The notes under the pieces are model-generated. The model worked only from the letters and a program-made list of their open reading frames with translations, searched no databases and was not told the origin of the DNA. The translations under genes and the position numbers were made by a program. A stretch of DNA of 64,000 nt from an uncultured Aquimarina sp. (GTDB lineage: Bacteria > Bacteroidota > Bacteroidia > Flavobacteriales > Flavobacteriaceae), in NCBI RefSeq assembly GCF_947495315.1, contig NZ_CANLYD010000010.1, positions 1-64,000 on the forward strand, written 5' to 3'. This document shows positions 34,863 through 42,510 of the stretch, one piece after another (position 1 is the stretch's first letter; every line of letters starts with the position of its first letter).

Positions 34863-36367
34863 AAGTCTTTAACTTTTTGAACAAAAGGGTATGTAATATA
34901 GTCTTTAGTAAAAGGAGGAACTATCTTTTTGATATCTTCAACCAACTTCTGAGTTCTACTTGACAACTTATCTCCAAAATCAAGATATTCTAAAGCTTGC
35001 ACAATAGTCATTAATTCTATTGCCAAAACCTCGAATGTATTCTCTATAACCGTTTTGGTTATATTCGCAGCGTTCGTACCCATACTAACAATATCTTGAT
35101 TATCGTTATTATTTGGGATACTATGAACATACATAGGGTTAGAAAGCATTTGATTTTCTGCAGTTGTAGAAACTGCAGTGAATTGAATTCCTTGCATTCC
35201 AAAATTAAACCCAAGCTTTCCTAAATTAGCAAAAGGAGGCAATATATCATTAAGTTTAGAATTCAGAAGATAGTTTAATTGACGTTCTGCAAGCATTGAT
35301 AATTTGGTCACTACCAACTTAAGCTTATCCATTTCCAGAGAAACATAATCTCCGTGAAAGTTACCACCATGATACACATGCTCGGTTTCTACATCAATGA
35401 TAGGATTATCGTTTGCAGAATTTAATTCTTCTATTAATATTCTACCTACGTGTTTTATTGTATCACAAACAGGACCTAAAATTTGAGGAACACAACGAAG
35501 TGAGTAATATTCCTGAACCTTTTCTTTAAAATAAGTATCACCATTTTGACCAGAATACAGATGCTCTGTACGATCTCTGGTAAGTTTACTATCTGATAAA
35601 TGTTCTCTCATTTTACGAGCGACATCCTGTTGCCCTAAATGAAGCTTACTATGATTCAATTCTTCTGAAAGATGATCATCATAAGCCTCTACTATTTCAT
35701 TTATTGCTGAAGAACAGCTAATGGACCAGTCTAATAATTTTTGAGCGTTAATAACATTAACAATACCTATTCCGGTCATCGCGGATGTACCATTCATTAA
35801 TGCTAATCCTTCTCTAATTTTAACTTCGATTGGTTTAAGGCCTAATTCTTTAAAAACCTCAGCAGTATTTCTTCTTTCTCCTTTATAGAAAACCTCGCCT
35901 TCTCCAATAAGGACAAGTGCTAAATGCGCTAATTGTACTAAATCACCACTCGCTCCTACTCCTCCGTGTTCAAAAATCAATGGTGTAACATCGTTATTTA
36001 TAAGATCTTTTAAACCATTAATTACAGATATATTAACTCCAGATTTACCTAACGATAATGTATTAAGTCTGGCTAACATTAGTGCCTTAACAAAATCAGG
36101 CTCCATAGCTTTACCTGTTCCGGAAGAATGACTTCTAATTAAGTTAAACTGCAATTCTATTCTATCCTTGTCATCGATCTTATATTGCGCCATTGGCCCG
36201 AATCCTGTATTCACTCCATAGATCACTTTATTTTCAGAAAATTTTTCTAAAAACTTAAAGCTATCATCTACTCTTTTTACTATAGATTCATCTACGGCAA
36301 GGTTCTCTTCGTTAAAAATTACGCTGAGAAAATCTTTTATTTCTAACCTTTCTTTTAGTATTAGCAT
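34838..36367 (-). CDS. Aromatic amino acid ammonia-lyase (tyrosine type expected)
   Basis: A 509-aa member of the HAL/PAL/TAL family with the MIO-forming tripeptide Ala139-Ser140-Gly141 in GGVGASGDL and the conserved YGVNTGFG loop with Tyr50. The substrate-selectivity loop reads RSHSSGTG with His80. Lyases in flexirubin clusters of Flavobacterium relatives are tyrosine ammonia-lyases making 4-coumarate, the aryl starter, so the same activity is expected here. A histidine lyase is less likely because no other hut genes are present. It is transcribed divergently from the halogenase gene. Confidence 0.9.
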   Translation of the reverse strand: MLILKERLEIKDFLSVIFNEENLAVDESIVKRVDDSFKFLEKFSENKVIYGVNTGFGPMAQYKIDDKDRIELQFNLIRSHSSGTGKAMEPDFVKALMLARLNTLSLGKSGVNISVINGLKDLINNDVTPLIFEHGGVGASGDLVQLAHLALVLIGEGEVFYKGERRNTAEVFKELGLKPIEVKIREGLALMNGTSAMTGIGIVNVINAQKLLDWSISCSSAINEIVEAYDDHLSEELNHSKLHLGQQDVARKMREHLSDSKLTRDRTEHLYSGQNGDTYFKEKVQEYYSLRCVPQILGPVCDTIKHVGRILIEELNSANDNPIIDVETEHVYHGGNFHGDYVSLEMDKLKLVVTKLSMLAERQLNYLLNSKLNDILPPFANLGKLGFNFGMQGIQFTAVSTTAENQMLSNPMYVHSIPNNNDNQDIVSMGTNAANITKTVIENTFEVLAIELMTIVQALEYLDFGDKLSSRTQKLVEDIKKIVPPFTKDYITYPFVQKVKDFLKENDAY

Positions 36368-36436
36368 TCGCGAATTAGTAAGTTTTTTCCAATATTTGTA
36401 AAAAAATTAAAGTTTACTCTTTATTTTTACAGAGGG

Positions 36437-36467
36437 CAAATGTAATGTATTTAATATACCTTTGAAA
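36437..36467 (-). promoter_or_regulatory. Ammonia-lyase promoter
   Basis: Minus strand TACATTTG (36444-36437) matches TAnnTTTG exactly. A TTTC block (36467-36464) lies 19 nt upstream as a -33 candidate with one mismatch. Transcription would start near 36433, about 65 nt before the ATG. The -33 block overlaps the -7 element of the divergent halogenase promoter. Confidence 0.5.
36457..36464 (+). promoter_or_regulatory. Halogenase promoter -7 element
   Basis: TACCTTTG matches TAnnTTTG exactly and ends 6 nt before the ATG at 36471, so the transcript would be leaderless or nearly so. No clear -33 TTTG is present about 20 nt upstream. Confidence 0.4.
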
Positions 36468-36470
36468 ATT

Positions 36471-37709
36471 ATGAAAAAAGAAAATGTGGATGTACTGGTT
36501 ATTGGCGCTGGTCCGTCAGGCAGTGTGAGTGCTGCTTATCTTAACAAGCAGGGGGTAAATGTTAAGGTAGTTGAAAAAACGAAATTCCCCCGCTTTCAGG
36601 TTGGAGAAAGTTTGATCCCCAGATGCATGGATAATTTCAAAGAAGCAGGTCTTCTTGATTGCCTTATGAAACAAGGGTATGAAAAAAAACACGGTGCCCG
36701 ATTCATTAAAGACGGAGTACATGGATGTTTTGACTTCAGTAAAAAATATGGAGATGGTTGGGACTGGACCTGGCAAGTACCGAGAGACCATTTCGACAAA
36801 ACTTTAATAGACGAAGCTATTAAGCAAGGTGTTAGCGTTGATTTTGAAACCGAAGTTACCAATGTAGAATTTAACGGAACTGATTCTTTAACTACTGTCA
36901 AACACAAAGATGGTTCAGAAAGTCAAATCGAAGCTAAATTTATTATAGATTCTAGCGGTTTTGGACGTGTAATTGCTCGTCAACTAGGCCTAGAAGCTGC
37001 TCCAAAAATTGCTGAACACGGATCAATTTTCACACAGGTAAAAGACATTAATCGTCCTGAAGGAACTGAAGGAACTTTAATAACTTTTGAAATTATTGAG
37101 ACCGAAGTTTGGTTTTGGTACATTCCTTTTTCTAATGGGAATACAAGCATTGGCTTTGTTGGACCGATGGAATGGATTAACAAATTTAAAGGGAATACAG
37201 CAGAAGTGCTCGAAGAGATGATGAAAACTTCCCCTTATTATTATGAGCAATTTAAAGATCTTCCTTATTTATTCGATCCATATAAAGTAGAAAATATTTC
37301 TAAAAATGTTACTAAATTGTTTGGAGATGGTTTTGTTCTTACAGGAAACAGTGCTGAATTTTTGGATCCAGTATTCTCATCTGGAGTATCATTTGCTACA
37401 GAAACAGGTTTATTGGCTGCCAAATTAGCTGTGAAACAACTAAACAACCAAGAGGTTGATTGGCAAGTTGATTTTGTTGATTACATAAAAGATGGTGTAG
37501 AAGTTTTTTCTACTTATGTAAAAGAATGGTATACCGGAAATTTACAAAAGATTATTTTTCATAAAAACGAGAACCCTGTTTTTAAAGAACAAATATGTGC
37601 GGTACTAGCCGGATATGTATGGGATAAAACAAATCCATTTGTTAAAAAGCACAAACATATTTTACGAAGTGTTGCCAAATTAGTGGAAATGGAAGAGAGT
37701 ATGTCATAG
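36471..37709 (+). CDS. FAD-dependent halogenase-like flavoprotein
   Basis: A 412-aa flavoprotein and the only clear plus-strand protein gene. It has GAGPSGSVSA (FAD binding, about 12-21), FPRFQVGESLIP, and the halogenase signature WxWxIP as WFWYIP (214-219); Lys80 in ARFIKDG is a candidate for the catalytic lysine. Chlorinated flexirubins are known, so ring chlorination of the aryl or resorcinol part is a good hypothesis, while hydroxylation by a related flavoprotein is the alternative. ATG 36471 is preferred over the in-frame TTG at 36462. It ends tail-to-tail with the next gene, and no terminator hairpin is visible. Confidence 0.82.
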   Translation: MKKENVDVLVIGAGPSGSVSAAYLNKQGVNVKVVEKTKFPRFQVGESLIPRCMDNFKEAGLLDCLMKQGYEKKHGARFIKDGVHGCFDFSKKYGDGWDWTWQVPRDHFDKTLIDEAIKQGVSVDFETEVTNVEFNGTDSLTTVKHKDGSESQIEAKFIIDSSGFGRVIARQLGLEAAPKIAEHGSIFTQVKDINRPEGTEGTLITFEIIETEVWFWYIPFSNGNTSIGFVGPMEWINKFKGNTAEVLEEMMKTSPYYYEQFKDLPYLFDPYKVENISKNVTKLFGDGFVLTGNSAEFLDPVFSSGVSFATETGLLAAKLAVKQLNNQEVDWQVDFVDYIKDGVEVFSTYVKEWYTGNLQKIIFHKNENPVFKEQICAVLAGYVWDKTNPFVKKHKHILRSVAKLVEMEESMS

Positions 37710-37743
37710 TATAATTTTCTTATAGACACATATATTAAAAAGA

Positions 37744-39405
37744 CTATTTTTTAGCAGTAACTTTTACTAAAAACCTATCTTTTTTACGCCCCATACCTTC
37801 AATAAGAATTTCTGAATCAGAAAGCTTAAGTACTTTACGCATAACAAAATTCTCGAACTCTTTACCTTTTATATTACTTGCCTCAAAAATTACTTCTTTT
37901 TTCACTTCTCCTGTAGAGTGGTTTATAATATAAGTAGTAAAAAAACCTTTCTCAACCCCAATATATCTATGTGGTAATTTGTTTTCAGGTAAATCAAGAT
38001 TTTTTATATTATCCATATACAATAAATAATGATTTTCTCCAGAAGACATATACTTATAAGACATTGACAAAGTATTTTCAGCTCTAATAGTAATTTGCCT
38101 TTTAGGTAACCTATGCATCCAATCAATTAAACCATCTTTGTTAATTTTAGTAACTAAAATATCTCTATAAACATGCTTTGATTGAGATCTATTCTGCATG
38201 TTTGCATTATTACGTGTCTGAACATATTTTTGTTCTCCAATAATTAGAAAACTTCCATCACTATTTCTAACTATTTTGTTGATAATTAGGTTTTCAAAAG
38301 TAGGTTTTTCCTCCTCATCATCCACCTGTTTTTTTATATCCTTTTTTTCTTTCCCAGTAGCATATTTTTGTAACATTTCTAGCGGAAAATCATAATTATT
38401 AAAATCACTAACACCCCCATCTTTATTAAGTTTGACTGTAAAAATACCTGTTGCCTGACCTTTATCGTCTATAAAAATGTTACTTTTATCAGGGTTTTTT
38501 GATGTTCCTGCCATCACCAAATTCGAATCACTATCTTCATAGATCATTATTTGGCTTATGAAATTATTGCCTATTCTAATTTCATTTTTAACAATTACAT
38601 TAGTATTCTTTTTAACCTTAAACATCTCTAGATGATAATTGGCTTTTTTCTCTTTTTCCTTTTTTTCATCCGTACTATCATCATCAAATACTGATGCTAA
38701 CATGTAAAAATCTTCATTCTTATCAATTGCAAAATCAACATTATTCATCTTCTTCTCTGTATAAGGCATTTCCACCTGTTCTTTCCAGATCAAATCTAAT
38801 TTCGAATCAAAAACATTTATAAGAAATCTATCTTTCCCTTTGGAATCATCTCTAAATTCTGGTTTTAGTCTATATGTAATCAACAACTTGTTATTGCTCA
38901 ATGACTTTCTTAGGATATACTTCTTACCAAAAAGACTCTTCACTGTATTTACAACACGAAATGATGAAAATGAATTTCTAGCGATCTTTCCTTGTTGATT
39001 AACCACTTCTTTGACACTAATAACCTCAAGACTTTTCAGAGAAAATAATTGGGCATGCAACGATTCTACTTGAGCATCTCTATCCCATTTAGCATAGAAA
39101 AACACCACATTATCCCCTATTCGAATTATTTCCTGAAAATGACCAATACCTTTTAGAAAATCAGGATATTCCTTTCTACCAACCTCTTCTAATGTTTTGG
39201 AGTCAAATTTTTGAACAACCATATCATGCTGACGTGACTTTAGAGATATTACATAATCTTTATACTTAAAAACCTCTTTTATTCTACCCTTCATATCCTT
39301 GTACTCTTCTCCAACTTGTACAATGAAATTTTCAGATAGTTTGGGGTCCTGACCAAACACATTTATCACAATAAATAACAATAAGAATAAAAGTCTATTT
39401 TTCAT
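37744..39405 (-). CDS. Secreted protein of unknown function, paralogue A
   Basis: A 553-aa exported protein. The ATG at 39405 is chosen because it starts a clean signal peptide (MKNRLLFLLLFIVINVFGQ), whereas an in-frame ATG at 39489 would add 28 polar residues. The mature part is beta-rich and Lys-rich, probably a propeller. It aligns along its length with the protein at 42511-44106: QVGEEYKDMK vs KIGEKYKRIR, GDNVVFFYAK vs GKAVAFYTVK, and DGSFLIIGEQKYV vs DGSMVILGEQRYV. It ends GRKKDRFLVKVTAKK. I do not recognise the family. Confidence 0.8.
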   Translation of the reverse strand: MKNRLLFLLLFIVINVFGQDPKLSENFIVQVGEEYKDMKGRIKEVFKYKDYVISLKSRQHDMVVQKFDSKTLEEVGRKEYPDFLKGIGHFQEIIRIGDNVVFFYAKWDRDAQVESLHAQLFSLKSLEVISVKEVVNQQGKIARNSFSSFRVVNTVKSLFGKKYILRKSLSNNKLLITYRLKPEFRDDSKGKDRFLINVFDSKLDLIWKEQVEMPYTEKKMNNVDFAIDKNEDFYMLASVFDDDSTDEKKEKEKKANYHLEMFKVKKNTNVIVKNEIRIGNNFISQIMIYEDSDSNLVMAGTSKNPDKSNIFIDDKGQATGIFTVKLNKDGGVSDFNNYDFPLEMLQKYATGKEKKDIKKQVDDEEEKPTFENLIINKIVRNSDGSFLIIGEQKYVQTRNNANMQNRSQSKHVYRDILVTKINKDGLIDWMHRLPKRQITIRAENTLSMSYKYMSSGENHYLLYMDNIKNLDLPENKLPHRYIGVEKGFFTTYIINHSTGEVKKEVIFEASNIKGKEFENFVMRKVLKLSDSEILIEGMGRKKDRFLVKVTAKK

Positions 39406-39487
39406 ATTTACATATTTATAAGCTATTCTACTATTCATTTTTTTTGAATCAAGCGCGAAACTACAAAAATTAAATAATAGCTTTCTC

Positions 39488-39840
39488 ACCCAAAAAGGGT
39501 AGGTATTATGACTTTTATAAAAAAGAATACTAAAACGTGAACAATTTATTATTTAGCAACTGAAACTTTTAGCAATAAGTTATTCTTCTTACCATCATAT
39601 GCTTCAAAAATCATATCCTTATTGAGAGTAGTGTTGCTACTTTATAAACTTCTAGATTATCTAAAAGAGAATTTCTAATATCGCTTCCGGTAAGAATTGG
39701 ATCTTTGGTTACCTCTCCACTAGCATCGTCTATTGTATAAGAAGTTAGAGGTACAAAAACTCTTTTTACCATCAAAATACCTTACAGGATATTAATCAAA
39801 AGATCTTTTTAAGTTAGTGAAGTCATCTGTGTTTACAATA
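39488..39840. repeat. Partial duplication of 42459-42810
   Basis: This block copies the 3' end of the paralogue C gene plus its downstream flank, including the ACCC-A5-GGGT hairpin (39488-39500), the counterpart of CACCC-T5-GGG at 42459-42471. Similarity is very high over 39549-39828, with small insertions and deletions. Confidence 0.85.
39549..39840 (-). pseudogene. Decayed C-terminal fragment of the paralogue C gene
   Basis: The reverse strand encodes AYDGKKNNLLLKVSVAK-stop at the end, nearly the C-terminus of the 42511-44106 product (YDGKKNNLLLRVSLAK). Upstream there are two 2-nt insertions (near 39625 and 39735), a 1-nt loss near 39768, and an in-frame stop where GAA has become TAA just after DDFTNLKRSFD. 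Only about the last 95 codons are present. The fragment is clearly non-functional and records a local duplication. Confidence 0.88.
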
Positions 39841-39938
39841 CAAACGGAATGATTTATAGCTACTAAATCATCATAACTTAGTGGAAGAAGACTTAATTGA
39901 TTTTGATAATTGGTCCTCCAAACTACTTCTCTTTTCAT
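39833..39938 (-). pseudogene. Relic of an IS1182-like transposase N-terminus
   Basis: From the ATG at 39938 the minus strand reads MKREVVWRTNYQNQLSLLPL then SYDDLVAINHSVCIVN. This matches the start of IS1182-type DDE transposases, whose N-termini typically read like YxQxQxxLLPPSLDELIPENHPVRVVN. After VN the frame runs directly into TDDFTNLKRSFD-stop of the duplicated gene fragment. About 35 codons remain; the rest of the element and its terminal repeats are not visible. Confidence 0.7.
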
Positions 39939-39983
39939 AACCATGAAATTAAAAAATTTAAAAACTTATCAAAATACAAAAAA

Positions 39984-40003
39984 GACTGCCTTTTCAGGCA
40001 GCC
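39984..40003 (-). terminator. Rho-independent terminator after the 545-aa secreted protein gene
   Basis: On the minus strand GGCTGCC pairs with GGCAGTC across a TGAAAA loop and is followed by six T residues. It lies about 40 nt past the stop codon at 40043. Confidence 0.88.
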
Positions 40004-40042
40004 TCATTTTTTATTCAACAGTTTACAAAATATTTCAGAAAA

Positions 40043-41680
40043 TTAATTTAAAATTAATTTCCCTAACGAACTTCCTTCTCTACTACCTCCATAAATCCAA
40101 TATGTATTCGTACTCTCTCTAAACTTTGTAGCAGGCTTCACTACTATTTGTTTCTTTTCAAATTCGTCAGGATCTGTTCTAGATATCTCTCCAGTTTCTT
40201 CATTAAAAGAAAAAACTACGGGTATCATTTTAGTATAATTTTTTGCCTTTTTTACGTCATCGATTTTAGTTACACCAATATTTTTAGGATCATCGTTAAC
40301 CACTACTGTTAATTGTCCATTATGATAAATTGGTATCGCACTCAAGTACTCTGGTCCATTACCCAATATCGTTAGTGGAAAATATAGTCCCGCAGAAACT
40401 GAAACTCCTCCAGAAGCACCCCAAAAACCAATAGAAAAACCTAATTCAGAAACCACAACTTGTTGTTCTTTAGGAATCACATTGCTCCAATCTAACGTAC
40501 CATCTTTGTTCAAAGCTGTTACTATTATTTCATTTGCAATATATGTATAAGGTGTTATTCTCATTGGTCCTATACCGCTAGCTCTACCTTCAATTATTAA
40601 TTTATATTCTGAAAGGACAATTACTCCTCCATTTTCTCTTTCGACAAAAGCAATATTTCTATAGTAAGGTTTTAAGTCCTTCCCTTTCTTAGCGCGTCTT
40701 TCTCCAATTAGCTGTTCTTTAACTGCGACAGTAAAGTCATTAAAGGTTTTTTTAACCACTTCTCCTGTAGTATAATCAAAAATCACATCATACATACCTT
40801 CTACAGTAGATTCTGCCTTACCGCTTTTCTTTAAATCAGAATAAAAACCTATTGCATGAAGTGTATTATCCTTTGTCTCTATTAAGCCGCAACTTAATGC
40901 TCGTTTACCTTCTAGAACAACATTAGTTACTTGTTTTTCATAACTATTTTTTGCTAAATAGGCATGTATCGTAATATTATTGATACTTGTTTTCTTTTTC
41001 TTATCTCTATAACTTTCTGTAGTCGCAATTAACACATCTCCGTGTTCATTAACCTGAACATCAGAAAAATCAAAATATTGTCTGTTCTTTTCTTCAAATA
41101 CAACTTCATAACTATCATTTAGAACAGAGGTTAACGCATCATCCAAAAGCGTTACCGTGTATTTCAATTGTTCTTTTTTAGAATTGATACCAACGTGTGC
41201 TATTAAATAATTAAAATCATCATAGGATGAAGTAAACACAAAAGACCCCTTCTTCTTTTTCCCTTCAACAGGAACAGATAACACTGTGGTAGTATTTACG
41301 ATTTCATTTCCTGAAACCTCTTTTGCTAAAAAATTATTGGTTTTAGCTTTTTTATCATAATACGAAAGCATTAAAAATATTTTCTCCCCTACAATAGCCA
41401 AATCTTCTACCTGTAATTTATTACCATCTATTTTATCAAACTCAAGCAATGTACTATTTTGAAATGCTTTTGTGGAAGCATCAAAAGTTTGTAAAAAATA
41501 GCTCTTTTTTTTCCTTGCTAATGCATACACAACACCTTCTTTTTCTCCAGCAATCTGAATAACATCGCCATCTTCAGAAGTTATTGTTTCGCCAAAATCA
41601 AGATCAATATTACCTACTTTTAATTGGGCAGATAGCGTTGTGCAGATAATTAACAAGAATAATAATACTAGTTTTTTCAT
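40043..41680 (-). CDS. Secreted protein of unknown function, relative B
   Basis: A 545-aa exported protein with signal peptide ending near TLSAQ (residue 19). The mature part is beta-rich with repeating strand-turn units (GEKEGVVYALARKKKSYFLQTFDA; GVIVLSEYKLIIEG) and resembles the two flanking paralogues in layout and length, though it is clearly more distant. It ends YGGSREGSSLGKLILN. The family is not recognised. It is flanked by a terminator downstream and an 830-bp gap upstream; no good promoter lies within 100 nt of its start. Confidence 0.78.
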   Translation of the reverse strand: MKKLVLLFLLIICTTLSAQLKVGNIDLDFGETITSEDGDVIQIAGEKEGVVYALARKKKSYFLQTFDASTKAFQNSTLLEFDKIDGNKLQVEDLAIVGEKIFLMLSYYDKKAKTNNFLAKEVSGNEIVNTTTVLSVPVEGKKKKGSFVFTSSYDDFNYLIAHVGINSKKEQLKYTVTLLDDALTSVLNDSYEVVFEEKNRQYFDFSDVQVNEHGDVLIATTESYRDKKKKTSINNITIHAYLAKNSYEKQVTNVVLEGKRALSCGLIETKDNTLHAIGFYSDLKKSGKAESTVEGMYDVIFDYTTGEVVKKTFNDFTVAVKEQLIGERRAKKGKDLKPYYRNIAFVERENGGVIVLSEYKLIIEGRASGIGPMRITPYTYIANEIIVTALNKDGTLDWSNVIPKEQQVVVSELGFSIGFWGASGGVSVSAGLYFPLTILGNGPEYLSAIPIYHNGQLTVVVNDDPKNIGVTKIDDVKKAKNYTKMIPVVFSFNEETGEISRTDPDEFEKKQIVVKPATKFRESTNTYWIYGGSREGSSLGKLILN

Positions 41681-41780
41681 AATGTAATTTTAAAAAATTT
41701 AATCGTTGATTAATAAATCTAATTGGTTCGTATATTTTTTTTATTGAATTTTATCACTGCTAATTTTTATTCAAAAAAAA

Positions 41781-41805
41781 GAGGATGTCTTTCAAAACAG
41801 CCTTT
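41781..41805 (-). terminator. Terminator-like hairpin with T8 tract
   Basis: On the minus strand GGCTGTTTT and AAGACATCC pair with one mismatch and one wobble around a short loop, and eight T residues follow (41780-41773). It resembles the GGCTGTC...GACAGCC terminators usual in this group. It would end a transcript started at the promoter at 42144-42175. Confidence 0.5.
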
Positions 41806-42143
41806 CTTTATAAGTAAATTTTCCATTTAAAACATACGTATTATCTGTTAGTGTCAAACAGAAGACAAATGTTACTATATCATTTTTATTTTTTTTTAGA
41901 AATTTCACTTGTCAGTGAAGCTCTGATTCCGATATCTCCTATCTCAAAATCATGAATGTATAACATAACTTCTACATTAGATTTTTGAGGCAGCGCATCA
42001 AAACAATTAACTGTCAAAATTCTCTAAGGATTATTTTTCAATCGTTACAAAAACAAAACACTCTTCACTACAAACCCTAAAAAAGAATCGACAAAAAACT
42101 CAATAATAACAAAATTAACTTTTTTTTTAGCGTAAATTTCGTG

Positions 42144-42175
42144 CAAATATAACAATCTATATATTTATAATCAAA
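42144..42175 (-). promoter_or_regulatory. Strong Bacteroidota promoter with no obvious gene directly downstream
   Basis: Minus-strand TTTG (42175-42172), exactly 20 nt spacing, then TATATTTG (42151-42144) is a perfect match to the Bacteroidota consensus. The next annotated start on that strand is at 41680, about 460 nt away, with a terminator-like hairpin between. Confidence 0.7.
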
Positions 42176-42510
42176 GACATATATCAACTAAGAAAAAACT
42201 TGTGTTTTTTGCCTCTCTATGATTAATCATTTTCTCAAAAAAATGAAATACTTAGTATCAACCTCTTAATTAACCAGTTACGTTACAAAAACTAATTTTC
42301 TTTTTTCAAGATCTAATATTGGATATGTAACATCATAATGCGCCAATTAGTAGTAACAAAATAGAATTCTTCATATTTTCTGTGTATCAATTAATGAACT
42401 TAAACGTTTTTAGAAAAATTACAATTGCAAAAGTGAAGATATTACGGTAGAATTACCCCACCCTTTTTGGGCAGGATTTATTACTTTGATTAAAACAGTG
42501 AGGAAAATTA

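Larger units (their letters stand above)
41681..42510. other. 830-bp intergenic region with promoter and terminator-like hairpin
   Basis: No gene of normal length is present. On the minus strand it holds a very good promoter (42144-42175), a short open frame (about 42023-41886, ending in LYIHDFEIGDIGIRASLTSE-ISKKK) that lacks a convincing start, and a hairpin with an eight-T tract (41773-41805). This could be a small transcript, the remains of a gene, or a long leader. The part from 42459 is the flank copied to 39488. Confidence 0.6.

Noticed and set aside
36516..37447. Several antisense open frames within the halogenase gene
   Set aside because: The plus-strand frame has FAD and WxWxIP motifs; the antisense frames are composition shadows without motifs.
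39910..40122. Plus-strand ORF of 70 codons
   Set aside because: It runs over the IS relic, a minus-strand terminator and the 3' end of a real gene, and has no recognisable domain.
41886..42023. Short minus-strand ORF ending LYIHDFEIGDIGIRASLTSE-ISKKK
   Set aside because: It looks somewhat protein-like, but only 26 codons follow the sole ATG and an A9 tract precedes the stop. Not enough to call a gene; mentioned under the intergenic region.
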